A DNA stretch of 64,000 bases from Alphaproteobacteria bacterium (GTDB lineage: Bacteria; Myxococcota_A; UBA796; GCA-2862545). Where the stretch lies: positions 62,001 through 126,000 of the forward strand of contig JACKEQ010000013.1 of the NCBI GenBank assembly GCA_020632885.1. Reading direction: 5' to 3'. Positions 46,387-57,536 of the stretch are shown here, piece after piece. Under the pieces are notes generated by a model. It did no database searches. It was given only the letters and a program-made list of their open reading frames with translations, and had not been told where the DNA came from. Position 1 is the stretch's first letter. Each line of letters opens with the position of its first letter. Made by a program: the position numbers and the translations under genes.

Positions 46387-46392
46387 TATGCT
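46387..46392 (+). promoter_or_regulatory. possible -10 element of a leaderless kinase message
   Basis: TATGCT, preceded by TGA (extended -10 style), ends 6 bases before the kinase ATG at 46399. No ribosome site is visible between. No good -35 is present. Confidence 0.3.
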
Positions 46393-46398
46393 CGCGGA

Positions 46399-47952
46399 AT
46401 GTCGTCCTCGGCTCCGCGGCCCGACCAACTGGCCAACGAGAAGCGTCACTTCATCATCCGCTCGTGCCTGGGGCGGGGTGGATTCGGGGAGGTGTACCGC
46501 GCGTCCATGACGAACTCGAACGGCCTCGAGACCGACGTGGCCGTGAAGGTGCTCCACACCGATCTCGACACCGACACCCAGTCGGTGCAGCGCCTGCGCG
46601 ACGAAGGGAAGATGCTGGGCGCCCTCGTGCACCCCGCCATCGTGCGCGTGTACGACCTCGTGATCCTCGAGGGGCGCGTGGGTCTCGTCACCGAGTACGT
46701 GGAGGGGCAGGACCTCGCGGACTGCATCAAGGCCACCGACCCCATGGGGCCGCGCGCGGTGGCCGCGGTGATCGGGCGCATCGCGGACGCCCTCCGCGCT
46801 GCCTGGGAGACGCCGGCGCCCCACACGGGCGAGCCGCTCCACCTCATCCACCGCGACATCAAGCCCCAGAACATCCGGATCGGGAAGCAGGGCGACGTGA
46901 AGCTCCTCGACTTCGGGGTCGCCCGGTCGAGCGGGCTCGCGCGGGAGACCCACACGAACACCGGCCACATGGTGGGCAGCTACCTGTACATGGCGCCCGA
47001 GTGCCTGCTCGAGAACGAGTTCGGCCGGGAGTCGGACGTGTTCGCCCTCGGCGTCACCATGTACGAGTGCCTGGCCCGGCGCCGCCTCTTCAAGGACCTC
47101 TCGCTGCGCGAGCTCTACGTGATGGTCCTCCAGGAGGAAGAGTACCGCGACCACCTCGACGCCCGGTTGGGCGAGATCGACGCGCCTCCGCAGGTGCTCT
47201 CGCTGCTGCGCAGGATGCTGGCGCGCACGCCGATGGACCGTCCCAGCGCGGCCGAGGTGTCGTCCCTGTGCGACGACCTCGCGGACAACCTCGACGGCCC
47301 GAACCTCCGCCGCTGGTGCAAGCAGCACGAGTGGCCGTCCCCCAACCTCGTCGAGGGCCTGCTCGACGGACGCACGATCACCGAGGCCACGATGGCCACC
47401 ACGATGCGGGCGGACTTCGCGCGCGAGGTCCCGCGCCCCTCGCGTCGCTTCCGGCTCGACTGGGGCGTGGTGTTCGGCACGGTCGGCACCCTCGCGCTCG
47501 CGGTCGGGGTCGTGGTCGGCATCCTCGGCGTGCTCGTCGCGGGGCTGGCCATGTACAACCAGACCTCGGCCCCGGTCGCCACGGCCATCGTGCTCCCGCC
47601 AGAGCCCGCGCCCCTGGCCACGCTCGACATCGGCGAGCTGGTACAGGCCCCGCGATCCGTGCGCGGGCAGGCCACCGCGGCGGTCGCCCCGCCCCCCGAG
47701 CGCGGGCAGCCGATCGTGCCGGCCGCACGCACCACCATCACGTTCACCACCAAGCCCTCGAAGGTGGATGTGCGGCTGTTCGGCGGTGGGAAGGTGTACG
47801 GCAACTTCATGAAGGTGCCGCCCGGCTCCTACAGCGTGCAGGCCAACTGGCAGGGAGACGGGTTCGACACCGTGCCCGGGACCATCCAGGTGGACGGCGG
47901 CACCACCCACATCGAGTGCAACACGTTCAAGCGGACCTGCGCGCGGAAGTGA
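46399..47952 (+). CDS. membrane-anchored Ser/Thr protein kinase
   Basis: A 517-residue kinase. The glycine loop is LGRGGFGEVYRA, ATP Lys50, HRDIKPQN at 151-158, DFG at 171-173, and APE in MAPEC. All catalytic residues are present, so it should be active. One hydrophobic span at about 355-388 (VVFGTVGTLALAVGVVVGIL) is followed by a Pro-rich linker and a C-terminal PEGA-like beta domain (TITFTTKPSKVDVRLF) outside the membrane. The promoter site just upstream suggests a leaderless message. Confidence 0.92.
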   Translation: MSSSAPRPDQLANEKRHFIIRSCLGRGGFGEVYRASMTNSNGLETDVAVKVLHTDLDTDTQSVQRLRDEGKMLGALVHPAIVRVYDLVILEGRVGLVTEYVEGQDLADCIKATDPMGPRAVAAVIGRIADALRAAWETPAPHTGEPLHLIHRDIKPQNIRIGKQGDVKLLDFGVARSSGLARETHTNTGHMVGSYLYMAPECLLENEFGRESDVFALGVTMYECLARRRLFKDLSLRELYVMVLQEEEYRDHLDARLGEIDAPPQVLSLLRRMLARTPMDRPSAAEVSSLCDDLADNLDGPNLRRWCKQHEWPSPNLVEGLLDGRTITEATMATTMRADFAREVPRPSRRFRLDWGVVFGTVGTLALAVGVVVGILGVLVAGLAMYNQTSAPVATAIVLPPEPAPLATLDIGELVQAPRSVRGQATAAVAPPPERGQPIVPAARTTITFTTKPSKVDVRLFGGGKVYGNFMKVPPGSYSVQANWQGDGFDTVPGTIQVDGGTTHIECNTFKRTCARK

Positions 47953-47970
47953 GGCGTTGGGGATCCCCCG

Positions 47971-47999
47971 TTGCCAGCCGGCGCGATTGCCCGGATAAT
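47971..47999 (+). promoter_or_regulatory. sigma-70-like promoter TTGCCA-N17-GATAAT
   Basis: TTGCCA (47971-47976, 5 of 6) and GATAAT (47994-47999, 5 of 6) are separated by exactly 17 bases. The predicted start of transcription is at or next to the ATG at 48007, so the message may be leaderless. It would drive the 48007 gene. Confidence 0.55.
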
Positions 48000-48006
48000 C
48001 CGCTCC

Positions 48007-49215
48007 ATGATCATGCTGACACTCTCCGTGGCGGCCGCGGCGCCGTGTGAGCAGCCCCTCACGGAGGAAGGGCTGCGGGACATCGTGAAGCGCGCGCGCT
48101 CCGCCATCGAGGAGGGCGACGTCGCCGCGCACCTCAAGGCGTCCGACGAGCTCGAGTCCCGGGTGCCCTGTCTGGTCGAGCAGCTCCCCAGGCGGGTCTG
48201 GGCGGACTACCTGGTCACCGCCACCCTGGTGAAGCACCTCGACAAGGCGGCGGACTGGAACCAACCCCTGTCGGTGGCGCTCGACCTCGTACCGGATCAC
48301 CCCGACGTGCCGCGGTTCCTCCTGGACGACTACCGGCCCCCGTCGCCGCCGGTGGGTCAGGCGCGCAAGATCCCGGCCGGCGTGGTGTTCGTGCTCGACG
48401 GCAAGGTCGTGCTCGACAAGGTGCCACCGCTCGAGGGCATCCACATCGTGCAGACCGTGCGCGAGAACGTCTGGCACTCCATGTTCCTGCGCGATCAGCC
48501 GGTCCCGGAGGACTTCTTCGGAGCCCCCGAGGAGCGGCCGGACCCCACCGACACACCGGAGAGCACCCCGAGCTTCGGGGTGGCGTCGGTGAGCGTGGGC
48601 TACGGGTCCTGGACCCAGGACGGCCTCGTGGCGCGCGTGGAGGACCGCGCCGAGTCCGGACCGGCCTTCGGCCTCTCCTCCCACGGCCAGCAGGGCTTCG
48701 CGGGCCCCATCGGGATGTTCTGGAAGGCGGACATGGCCTTCCAGGTGGCGGGCGACCCCGCCGGATCCAAGAGCCGTCCGGTGCCGTTCGGCGACGCGTT
48801 CCTGGGGCTCGCCCTCACCACACCCGTGGCCGTCTGGGTCGGCGGTGGCGCCACCACCGTCCGCGTCCAGGAGGTCACCGCCTCCGGTCCTGTGGAGCGG
48901 CCGCTGCTGGTGCCCCACTACCTCCTCGGTGCTGCCTTCCACACCGCGGGCTCGGTGCCCCTCGACGCCGTGCTCGGCGGGGGCTGGGGCCCGGCCCTCT
49001 CGGGCGGGTCGGAGGTCGGTGGCTGGGGCTCCCACGCCTTCGCGCGGTTCGGTGTCACACCGGTGCTGTTCGGCGGGCCGGGGCTCCGCGTCGGACTTCA
49101 GGCGGACTGGTCGCGCTCCACGCTCGGCGACAGCATCCTGCCGCTCTCGGAGCGCGAGCCGCTCTCGACGGCCCACGCCTGGCGCACCGCAATCGACGTC
49201 GGGGTGCGCTGGTAG
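48007..49215 (+). CDS. exported protein with outer-membrane-like C-terminal barrel
   Basis: A 402-residue protein with a short uncharged signal (MIMLTLSVAAA, then AP). Residues of about 15-110 are helical, with Cys pairs. Residues of about 195-400 are Gly- and aromatic-rich strands (GVASVSVGYGSW, FLGLALTTPVAVWVGGGAT), ending in a terminal VGVRW that fits an outer membrane beta barrel. No family recognised. It has its own promoter (47971-47999) and converges with the kinase at 51005-49222. Confidence 0.65.
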   Translation: MIMLTLSVAAAAPCEQPLTEEGLRDIVKRARSAIEEGDVAAHLKASDELESRVPCLVEQLPRRVWADYLVTATLVKHLDKAADWNQPLSVALDLVPDHPDVPRFLLDDYRPPSPPVGQARKIPAGVVFVLDGKVVLDKVPPLEGIHIVQTVRENVWHSMFLRDQPVPEDFFGAPEERPDPTDTPESTPSFGVASVSVGYGSWTQDGLVARVEDRAESGPAFGLSSHGQQGFAGPIGMFWKADMAFQVAGDPAGSKSRPVPFGDAFLGLALTTPVAVWVGGGATTVRVQEVTASGPVERPLLVPHYLLGAAFHTAGSVPLDAVLGGGWGPALSGGSEVGGWGSHAFARFGVTPVLFGGPGLRVGLQADWSRSTLGDSILPLSEREPLSTAHAWRTAIDVGVRW

Positions 49216-49229
49216 CGCCTCTCAGCGCT
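49214..49229. terminator. short stem-loop between convergent genes
   Basis: AGCGC and GCGCT, with a 6-base loop, lie across the stop codons of the 48007 gene and of the convergent kinase. A 5-bp stem without a T tract gives only weak evidence for termination. Confidence 0.25.
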
Positions 49230-51005
49230 GCACGCTCCAGTCGAGGGGCTTGCCGCCCTCCTTCTGGTAGGTGCCGCTCATCCCGCCCGACGTGGCTCGG
49301 CCGGTGAACTGGAGGTCGGCGACGCGGAAGGTCACGCGGCCCGACGCGTCCACACGACCGGAGAGCGGCTCGTCGCGCGGCCGCGGCGGCACGTTGAAGA
49401 TCGCCCTTCCGGTCAGGGTGCCGTCGGGAGCCTGGGTGATCCGCAGCTCCAGGGGACGACGGGCGGCGGTCCCGCTCCACGTGCCCTCGATGGCGGGCGG
49501 GACGGACGGAGCGGGGGCCGAGACCGGGCTGGGTTCGGGGACCGGCGCCACCGGGGCGGGCTCGGGGACCGGCGGGGGCACGGGAGCCACAGGCGCAGGC
49601 TCGACGGGCGCGGGCTCCTCCACGGGCGCGGGCTCGACGGGCGCGGGCTCCACGGGGTCGGCGGGCGCGGGCTCGACGGGCGCGGGCACCACGGGCGCGG
49701 GCTCGGAGCGGCTGGGCCCGGCGCCACCGCGACCGCAGCGGGCTGGACGGGCGCGGGATCCACAGGCTCCACGGGCGCGGGCTCCACGGGGACCGGCTCC
49801 GCAGGAGCCGGCGGAGGTGGCGTGGGTGCGATGGGCGGGGGCGCGGGGACAGCGGGCACCGGCGCGGGCTCGGGGTCCATCGCCAGGGGGTCGAACGCGG
49901 CCGTGAGCAGGCCACCGAGCCCGACCGCCGTCATGGCTCCCCCGAACACCAGCAGGACCGCGAGGACCTTGAGCGTGAGGGGCATCCCCATCGGCTCCTC
50001 GGGCGCGGGCGGGGCGACCTGGGGCTCCTCGGGGGCGAGGGTCGGCTGCGAGGGGGCCGGAGCCTGCTCCTGCCGGGGCTCCTGACCACCCAGCGACTTC
50101 TCGAGGGTCTGTCGGAACCCGTGGAGGGACAGGGTGGTGGTGTTGGACCGGTTGCCCATGACCTCGGCGAGGAGGTCCGGCCGGTGCTCGAACAGGGCCG
50201 CCGCGAAGGTCGCGCAGTCCGCGAACCGCTCGGCCCGCTCCTTGGCCATCGCCTTCTGGAGGGCGGCCTCCACGTTGTCGGGGACACCGGTGATGAACGT
50301 GGACAGGGGCGGCACGTCGCGCTGCGTGGTGGAGAGCACGGTGCACTGCCCGCTCTCGTCGGCGAACGCGCGACGGCCGGTGATGACCTCCCAGGCGATG
50401 GCGCCGAGCGCGAACACGTCCGCGCGCGCGTCGATGCCGCTGGAGTCCGTCATCTGCTCGGGCGCGAGGTAGCCGGGCGTACCCATCGTCGCGCCCACTG
50501 CCGTGGAGCCCCCAGCGAGCTCGGCCATGACCTTGGCGATGCCGAAGTCCGTGACCTTGGGCACGAGGCCCCGCGGGCCGTTCGCGAGCAGGATGTTGGC
50601 CGGCTTGAGGTCGCGGTGCGTGACCCCCAGCTCATGGGCCGCCAGGACCGCCGACAGGATCGGCGCGAACAGCTCGAGACCCCGCTCCAGCCCGAGCCCA
50701 CCGTGCGTCGTGAGGTACTCCTCGATGGACTGGTTGTCGACGTACTCCATCAGCAGCCCGAGCTGCCCGTCGTGGCGCACCAGATCCGTGACGTTCACGA
50801 TGTTCGGGTGGTTCAGCTGCGCCTGGATGCGCCCCTCGAGGATCAAGCGCTCCGCCAGCGACTTCTTGCGCCACGTGAGGAGCTTGAGCGCGTGCACGCT
50901 CCCGAGCGCCGCGTGCCGCACGCGGTAGACCGCCGCGAGCCCGCCCTCGCCGAGGAGCTCCTCGACCTCGAACCGACCGTCGACGATCTGACCGCGCTCG
51001 AGCAT
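49222..51005 (-). CDS. Ser/Thr protein kinase with long Pro/Ala/Glu linker and C-terminal beta domain (frameshifted)
   Basis: About 594 residues after adding one base near 49705-49730. The kinase domain is complete: LGEGGLAAVYRV, ALKLL, VTHRDLKPANILL, TDFGIAK, and LAPEQM. One transmembrane span lies near residue 355 (LKVLAVLLVFGGAMTAVGLGG). A Pro-Ala-Pro-Val-Glu repeat linker separates it from a C-terminal beta domain (IEGTWSGTA, LTGRAIF, GTYQKEGG). In the first frame the tail turns into Arg/Pro-rich nonsense, and in the other frame it continues the acidic PAPVEPA pattern, hence the frameshift inference. The start overlaps the stop of the beta-barrel gene upstream (ATGA). Confidence 0.75.
49545..49800 (-). 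repeat. Pro-Ala-Pro-Val-Glu coding repeat
   Basis: Tandem GGGCGCGGGCTC-like units on the plus strand encode Glu-Pro-Ala-Pro-Val repeats in the linker of the kinase at 49222-51005. The frameshift of that gene lies within it, where slippage or assembly error is likely. Confidence 0.7.
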
Positions 51006-51940
51006 CAACGCTCGCTCCGCAGGAGGTTGGACAGGGAGACCCCCGCGCTGAACGACAGCGTGTCGATGGGGTTGTTGCGGGCGTAGAAGGCCTGGACGAC
51101 CGAGAACGTGACGGAGTTGTAGCTGGGGTCCTGCAGCACGAGCTTCCCGCCCGCGCGTGCCTGCGCGTAGTTCAGCGACGTGAAGCGATCGACGTCGGTG
51201 ACCCCGTCCGCGAGCATCTCCCCGATGTCGAGCCCCATCGGGCGCGCCGAGACGCTCACCGTGGGGCCGAGCGCGACGGACTGCCGGGGGGCCACCAGCA
51301 GGTCGAGGCCAGCGGCGACCTCCGGCCCCGGCACCGTGAGGTCGCCGGCCAGGTTGGGGAAGGTACGGCTGTTGGGCACGCGGTACAGTCCCTGCAGGTC
51401 GAGGTTCGTGACGTAGTAGCCGCCACCGAGGGCGCCCGAACGGCCGGCCGACAGGCGGATCCCGAAGTCGGTGGTGCCCTCCCCCGCGTTGGTGAACCGC
51501 TCGCGGGTGCCGGCGGTGAGCCCGCCGAAGCGCAGCACCCCGCCCACCGCGACGCTCAGCGGCGCGCCGCTCACCTCGTCGAGAAGGAGAACCTTGGCGC
51601 GCGTCTCCACCACGCCGACCGACGTCGTGGGCCTGCACGCGCCGAGGCCGAACGCCACGCAGAGATCCTGTTCGGGATGTGCGGCCCACGCGTGCTGCAC
51701 GGGCAGCACGAGCTCCACCTCGGTGCGCGAGGCGATCCCGTAGGTGAGGTCGAGCACCCCACGGAAGCTGCTCACACCCCCGCCCACCGTGACCTCGGCC
51801 GGCCCGTCGGGCAGGCCGTAGGCCTTCACCCGCTCGAAGCGCTGGGCGTCGACGCCCGCATACATCTGCAGCTGCCCCTGCCCGGGGACCCAGGGGCCGT
51901 TCCCGGCGGACGCGTGTTGGACGAGGAGCGCGAGGATCAT
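51005..51940 (-). CDS. outer membrane beta-barrel protein
   Basis: A 311-residue protein with short uncharged signal MILALLVQHASA. The mature part alternates hydrophobic and polar residues in long strands (GVLDLTYGIASRTEVELVLP, LSVAVGGVLRFGGL), typical of transporter-type or MetA-pathway outer membrane porins. The start Met is followed by an ATGA overlap into the kinase gene downstream, so the barrel and the kinase are probably translated together. Substrate unknown. Confidence 0.7.
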   Translation of the reverse strand: MILALLVQHASAGNGPWVPGQGQLQMYAGVDAQRFERVKAYGLPDGPAEVTVGGGVSSFRGVLDLTYGIASRTEVELVLPVQHAWAAHPEQDLCVAFGLGACRPTTSVGVVETRAKVLLLDEVSGAPLSVAVGGVLRFGGLTAGTRERFTNAGEGTTDFGIRLSAGRSGALGGGYYVTNLDLQGLYRVPNSRTFPNLAGDLTVPGPEVAAGLDLLVAPRQSVALGPTVSVSARPMGLDIGEMLADGVTDVDRFTSLNYAQARAGGKLVLQDPSYNSVTFSVVQAFYARNNPIDTLSFSAGVSLSNLLRSER

Positions 51941-52062
51941 GTGGTCTCCGGCTGGACACTACCAACGGGCGGGCCTCCAGGTCGACGCAGGCCCTCCGGC
52001 CGACCCCGCACACCGAAGCCAGATTGCTCTATCCTACGGGTTCGCCCCCCGAGCCGGATCAC

Positions 52063-53166
52063 GTGCCCACAGCCAACCGTCGCCGCTACGAGATTCTGTA
52101 CCCGATCGGGAAGGGTGCGTTCGGCACGGTCTACCGGGGCCGTGTGCTCGGTGACGGAGGCTTCACGAAGGACGTCGCGATCAAGCTCCTCCGCTCGGAC
52201 CTCGAGGACGCCGAGGACTTCGCAGCCCGGCAACGCGACGAGGCCCGTCTGCTCGGGCTCATCCACCACCGCGCGATCGTCCAGGTCGACGGGCTGGTGC
52301 GCCTCGACGGTCGCTGGGCGGTGGTCATGGAGTACATCGACGGCGTCGACCTCCGCCAGATCCGCAAGCGCGCGGACATCCCCGTCGCCTGCGCGGTGGC
52401 CGTCGTGCGCGAGGTGGCCGGGGCCCTGAAGGTCGCGTCCTCCGCACGAAAGCTCGTGCACCGCGACATCAAGCCGTCCAACATCACGATCACCCGGGCA
52501 GGCGAGGTGAAGCTCCTCGACTTCGGGTCGGCGAAGGCGCGGTTCGATCAGCGCGAGGCGCGCACCGTGAACCTGGTGCTCGGGACCCCGCACTACATGG
52601 CCCCCGAGCGGTACAAGGGGGTCGACGGCCCCGCCGGGGACGTGTTCGCGCTGGGGGCCGTGCTCGGCGAGCTCGTGAACGGCGACCGTCTGCCCCGCCC
52701 GCCCATGAAGTCGTCCTCCTTCCCGAAGTACCTGGACGGCGTGCGTGATCAGCTCGTCGCGAAGGGCGTGCACGCCGAGGTGGCGCGCCTCGTCACCGAC
52801 TGCCTGGTCGCCGACCCGGAGGCCCGGCCGAGCGCCGGGGAGATCGCGACCCGCGCGTGGGAGCTGGAGCGCGAGCTCTCCGGTCCGCGCCTCGAGACCT
52901 GGGCGCACGGCGTGGTGGACCGGGTCCAGGAGGAGCTCGGACACGAGCGGGCCGCCCTCCCCGAGCCGATGGTCCTGGAGGAGTCGGACGACACGCCCGC
53001 CCCGGAGCTCGTGCCACCTCCGCCGCCCGCCGCGGCGCCTCGCCGCCTGGGCACGTCCACGGCAGCCACGCTCGGGGCCGCGGGGATGTTGGGCCTCCTG
53101 CTGATGCTCGCTGGTGGAGCGCTCGTGCTCGTGGTCCTGTTCGTCGCCCTGCTCGGGGGGGGTTAG
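52063..53166 (+). CDS. tail-anchored Ser/Thr protein kinase
   Basis: A 367-residue kinase starting at a GTG; an upstream TTG at 52024 would add 13 residues. IGKGAFGTVYRG (16-26 or so), Lys41, VHRDIKPSNITI, LLDFGSAKA and YMAPER are all present, so it should be active. The last 30 residues form a hydrophobic tail (GMLGLLLMLAGGALVLVVLF) that would anchor it in the membrane by its C-terminus with no outer domain. A TATCCT at 52030 is a possible -10 element. sdhC follows 27 bases later. Confidence 0.9.
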   Translation: MPTANRRRYEILYPIGKGAFGTVYRGRVLGDGGFTKDVAIKLLRSDLEDAEDFAARQRDEARLLGLIHHRAIVQVDGLVRLDGRWAVVMEYIDGVDLRQIRKRADIPVACAVAVVREVAGALKVASSARKLVHRDIKPSNITITRAGEVKLLDFGSAKARFDQREARTVNLVLGTPHYMAPERYKGVDGPAGDVFALGAVLGELVNGDRLPRPPMKSSSFPKYLDGVRDQLVAKGVHAEVARLVTDCLVADPEARPSAGEIATRAWELERELSGPRLETWAHGVVDRVQEELGHERAALPEPMVLEESDDTPAPELVPPPPPAAAPRRLGTSTAATLGAAGMLGLLLMLAGGALVLVVLFVALLGGG

Positions 53167-53193
53167 GGCGCTCTCCCTCAGGAGTGACCCGAG

Positions 53194-53862
53194 ATGCACG
53201 CAGTCCTCACCCTCTACCGCACGACCATCGGGAAGAAGGTCGTCATGGCCGTGACGGGGACGATCATGGCCCTCTGGCTCGTCGCCCACATGGCGGGCAA
53301 CCTCCAGGTGTTCCTCGGCAAGGAGGTGTTCGACCACTACGCCGAGTTCCTCCAGAGCCAGCAGGAGATCATCTGGCCGATGCGGGGCTTCCTGCTCGCC
53401 TGCATCGGCCTGCACGTCTGGAGCGTCGTGTCGCTGGCCGCCACGAGCCGCGCGGCCCGCAAGACGTCCTACCAGGGCGGCAAGGTGAACGGCGCGTCCA
53501 CGCTGGCGTCGAAGACGCTCAAGGTCGGCGGCGTGTTCCTGCTCTTCTTCATCACCTGGCACCTGCTCGACCTGACGATCGGCCTGCCCGTGGTCAACCC
53601 CGCCTTCGTCCGCGGCCACGCCTACGCCAACCTCACGGCGAGCCTCGCGCGGCCCGGCGTGGGCGCCCTGTACATCGTCGCGAACATCGTGCTCGGGATG
53701 CACCTGTACCACGGCATCTACAGCGTCTTCCAGACGCTCGGCATCAACCAGCTCGGCGACCGCGACACCGCGCGCATGGCGGGCACCGCGCTCGCCCTCG
53801 TCATCGCCGGCGGCAACATCCTCATCGCGACCAGCATCGTGCTGGGCATCGTGGGAGCCTGA
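53194..53862 (+). CDS. sdhC: succinate dehydrogenase cytochrome b558 subunit
   Basis: A 222-residue membrane subunit with five hydrophobic spans, of the b558 type found in Bacteroidota, epsilon- and deltaproteobacteria. Conserved His residues (VAHMAGNLQ, GLHVWSV, TWHLLDL, MHLYHGIYS) bind two haems b. AGGAG precedes the ATG by 9 bases. It passes electrons between SdhB and the quinone pool. sdhA begins on the base after its stop. Confidence 0.9.
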   Translation: MHAVLTLYRTTIGKKVVMAVTGTIMALWLVAHMAGNLQVFLGKEVFDHYAEFLQSQQEIIWPMRGFLLACIGLHVWSVVSLAATSRAARKTSYQGGKVNGASTLASKTLKVGGVFLLFFITWHLLDLTIGLPVVNPAFVRGHAYANLTASLARPGVGALYIVANIVLGMHLYHGIYSVFQTLGINQLGDRDTARMAGTALALVIAGGNILIATSIVLGIVGA

Positions 53863-55778
<1,916 letters not shown>

Positions 55779-55782
<4 letters not shown>

Positions 55783-56534
55783 GCGACTCCTTCGTCATCA
55801 AGGCGCGCGTCTGGCGCCAGGACGGCCCCCAGAGCCAGGGTGCCTTCGAGGAGCACGAGGTCACCTGCGTGCCCGAGATGAGCTTCCTCGAGATGCTCGA
55901 CGTGCTCAACGAGCGCCTGGTCAGCGAGGGCAAGCGCGCCATCGCGTTCGAGCACGACTGCCGCGAGGGCATCTGCGGGAGCTGTGGCGCGATGGTGAAC
56001 GGCCAGCCCCACGGCCCCGCGGACCGCACCACGCTGTGCCAGCTGCACATGCGGTCCTTCAAGCAGGGCGACGTCCTCACCATCGAGCCCTGGCGCGCCG
56101 AGGCCTTCCCGGTGATCCGCGACCTCGTGGTGGACCGCTCGTCCTTCGACCGGATCATCCAGGCGGGCGGCTACATCAGCGTGCGCACCGGCGCCGCGCA
56201 GGACGCCAACCAGATCCCGATCGGCAAGATCATCGCGGACGCCGCCTTCGACGCCGCCACCTGCATCGGCTGTGGAGCTTGTGCGGCCGCCTGCCCGAAC
56301 GCCAGCGCGAGCCTGTTCACATCGGCCAAGCTGTTCCACCTCAACAGCGTCCCCCAGGGCGAGGTCGAGCGTGGCCAGCGCACCCTCGCGATGGTGGAAC
56401 AGATGGACGCGGAGGGCTTCGGTCACTGCACGAACCACGGCGAGTGCGAGGCCGCGTGTCCGAAGGGCATCACGATCAACCACATCGCCGCCATGAACCG
56501 TGACCTCATCCGGGCCACCGCCACCGGACGCTGA
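55779..56534 (+). CDS. sdhB: succinate dehydrogenase iron-sulphur subunit
   Basis: A 251-residue subunit. The GTG overlaps the sdhA stop (GTGA). It has the 2Fe-2S site (CREGICGSCGAMVNG with the later CQLH), the 4Fe-4S site (CIGCGACAAACPN), and the 3Fe-4S site (CTNHGECEAACPKGI). It connects SdhA and SdhC electrons. The end overlaps the next gene by 35 bases. Confidence 0.95.
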
Positions 56535-57534
56535 GGCCCTCTGGGAGCTCGCCCGCGCGACGGCGGGTGGGCCCCCGGCCCGTGCGGACGGCCTCGATCC
56601 CGAGGCCATCGCGCGGATCCTGCGCCGGCACAGGCTCGTGAGCCACTCGGCGTCGCTCGACCTCTGGAGCGACGACCAGCGCGACGTGCTCCTGCCGCTC
56701 TGGCGGGCCGCAGCGGGTCGCAGCATGGCCCACGCGGTCACCCAGGCCCGTGTGCTCGCCCTGCTGAGGGAGGCGGGCGTGCGGTCCACCCCCCTCAAGG
56801 GCGTGGCCTTCCAGCTCGCGATGACGGGCTCTCCGGTGGGTCGCGACCACCGCGATCTCGACCTCTGGGCCCCCGACGTGCGCCGTGCGGCGGAGGTCCT
56901 CCGCGACCACGGCTGGCGTGGAGATCTCGACGGCCCGCTGCCCAGCGAGGTGTCCCTGGCGGACGACCAGGGGCTGACGCTCGACCTGCATGGCTCGCTG
57001 TTCGCCCGTCGCTACGCCCTCGACCGCGTCGATGGCGCCCTCGCCGACCTGCTCGACGAGGGGGGTGACCTGCACGTCGACGGCCACGCCTTCCTCGCGT
57101 GCCTCCACGGGGCGAAGGACGGCTGGAGCACCCTGCGCCACCTCGCGGACCTCCGGCTCGGCCTCCAGCGTGCCGACCACGACGTCCTCCGTGACCTCTC
57201 GCGGGCGACGCGCACGCGTCGGGCCCTCGACGTGGGGGCCGCGCTCGCCGATCGCCTCGCGGGCTCCACGGCATGGGCGCCGGCCACCGACGTCTCGGGT
57301 CTGCTGCCGGGCCTGGAGGCCGCCCTGCGCGGCCCGATCGAGGAACGCCCGACGTTCGCGCGCACCTGGCTGTACCTCCGGAGCCGGGAGTCCTGGCGGG
57401 ACCGTGCACGGGCGATCGTGCGCGTTCCAGGCCAGGTCTCCGCTGCCGACGAGCCGGGACCCGGGCGGATCGTCCGGCGTGCGTTCCGGTTGTTCCGCAC
57501 CTACGCCCGGTTAAGCAGGCCGCTCGGAGGTTGA
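56500..57534 (+). CDS. nucleotidyltransferase-like protein (PF14907 type)
   Basis: A 344-residue soluble protein. The segment LREAGVRSTPLKGVAFQLAM and RDHRDLDLWAPD resemble the 'uncharacterised nucleotidyltransferase' family, in which the two Asp residues of the DxD-like motif bind metal. The proposed GTG start lies within sdhB and has no ribosome site, so a later start is possible. It is probably co-transcribed with sdhCAB or with the next gene. Substrate unknown. Confidence 0.7.
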   Translation: MTSSGPPPPDAEALWELARATAGGPPARADGLDPEAIARILRRHRLVSHSASLDLWSDDQRDVLLPLWRAAAGRSMAHAVTQARVLALLREAGVRSTPLKGVAFQLAMTGSPVGRDHRDLDLWAPDVRRAAEVLRDHGWRGDLDGPLPSEVSLADDQGLTLDLHGSLFARRYALDRVDGALADLLDEGGDLHVDGHAFLACLHGAKDGWSTLRHLADLRLGLQRADHDVLRDLSRATRTRRALDVGAALADRLAGSTAWAPATDVSGLLPGLEAALRGPIEERPTFARTWLYLRSRESWRDRARAIVRVPGQVSAADEPGPGRIVRRAFRLFRTYARLSRPLGG

Positions 57535-57536
57535 CG

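Noticed and set aside
46399..47952. Kinase considered as a pseudokinase
   Set aside because: Glycine loop, Lys50, HRD and DFG are all intact.
46339..49176. A 945-residue open frame antisense to the kinase and exported protein
   Set aside because: Same reason: low-complexity Arg/Gly/Val/His composition and no signal or motif.
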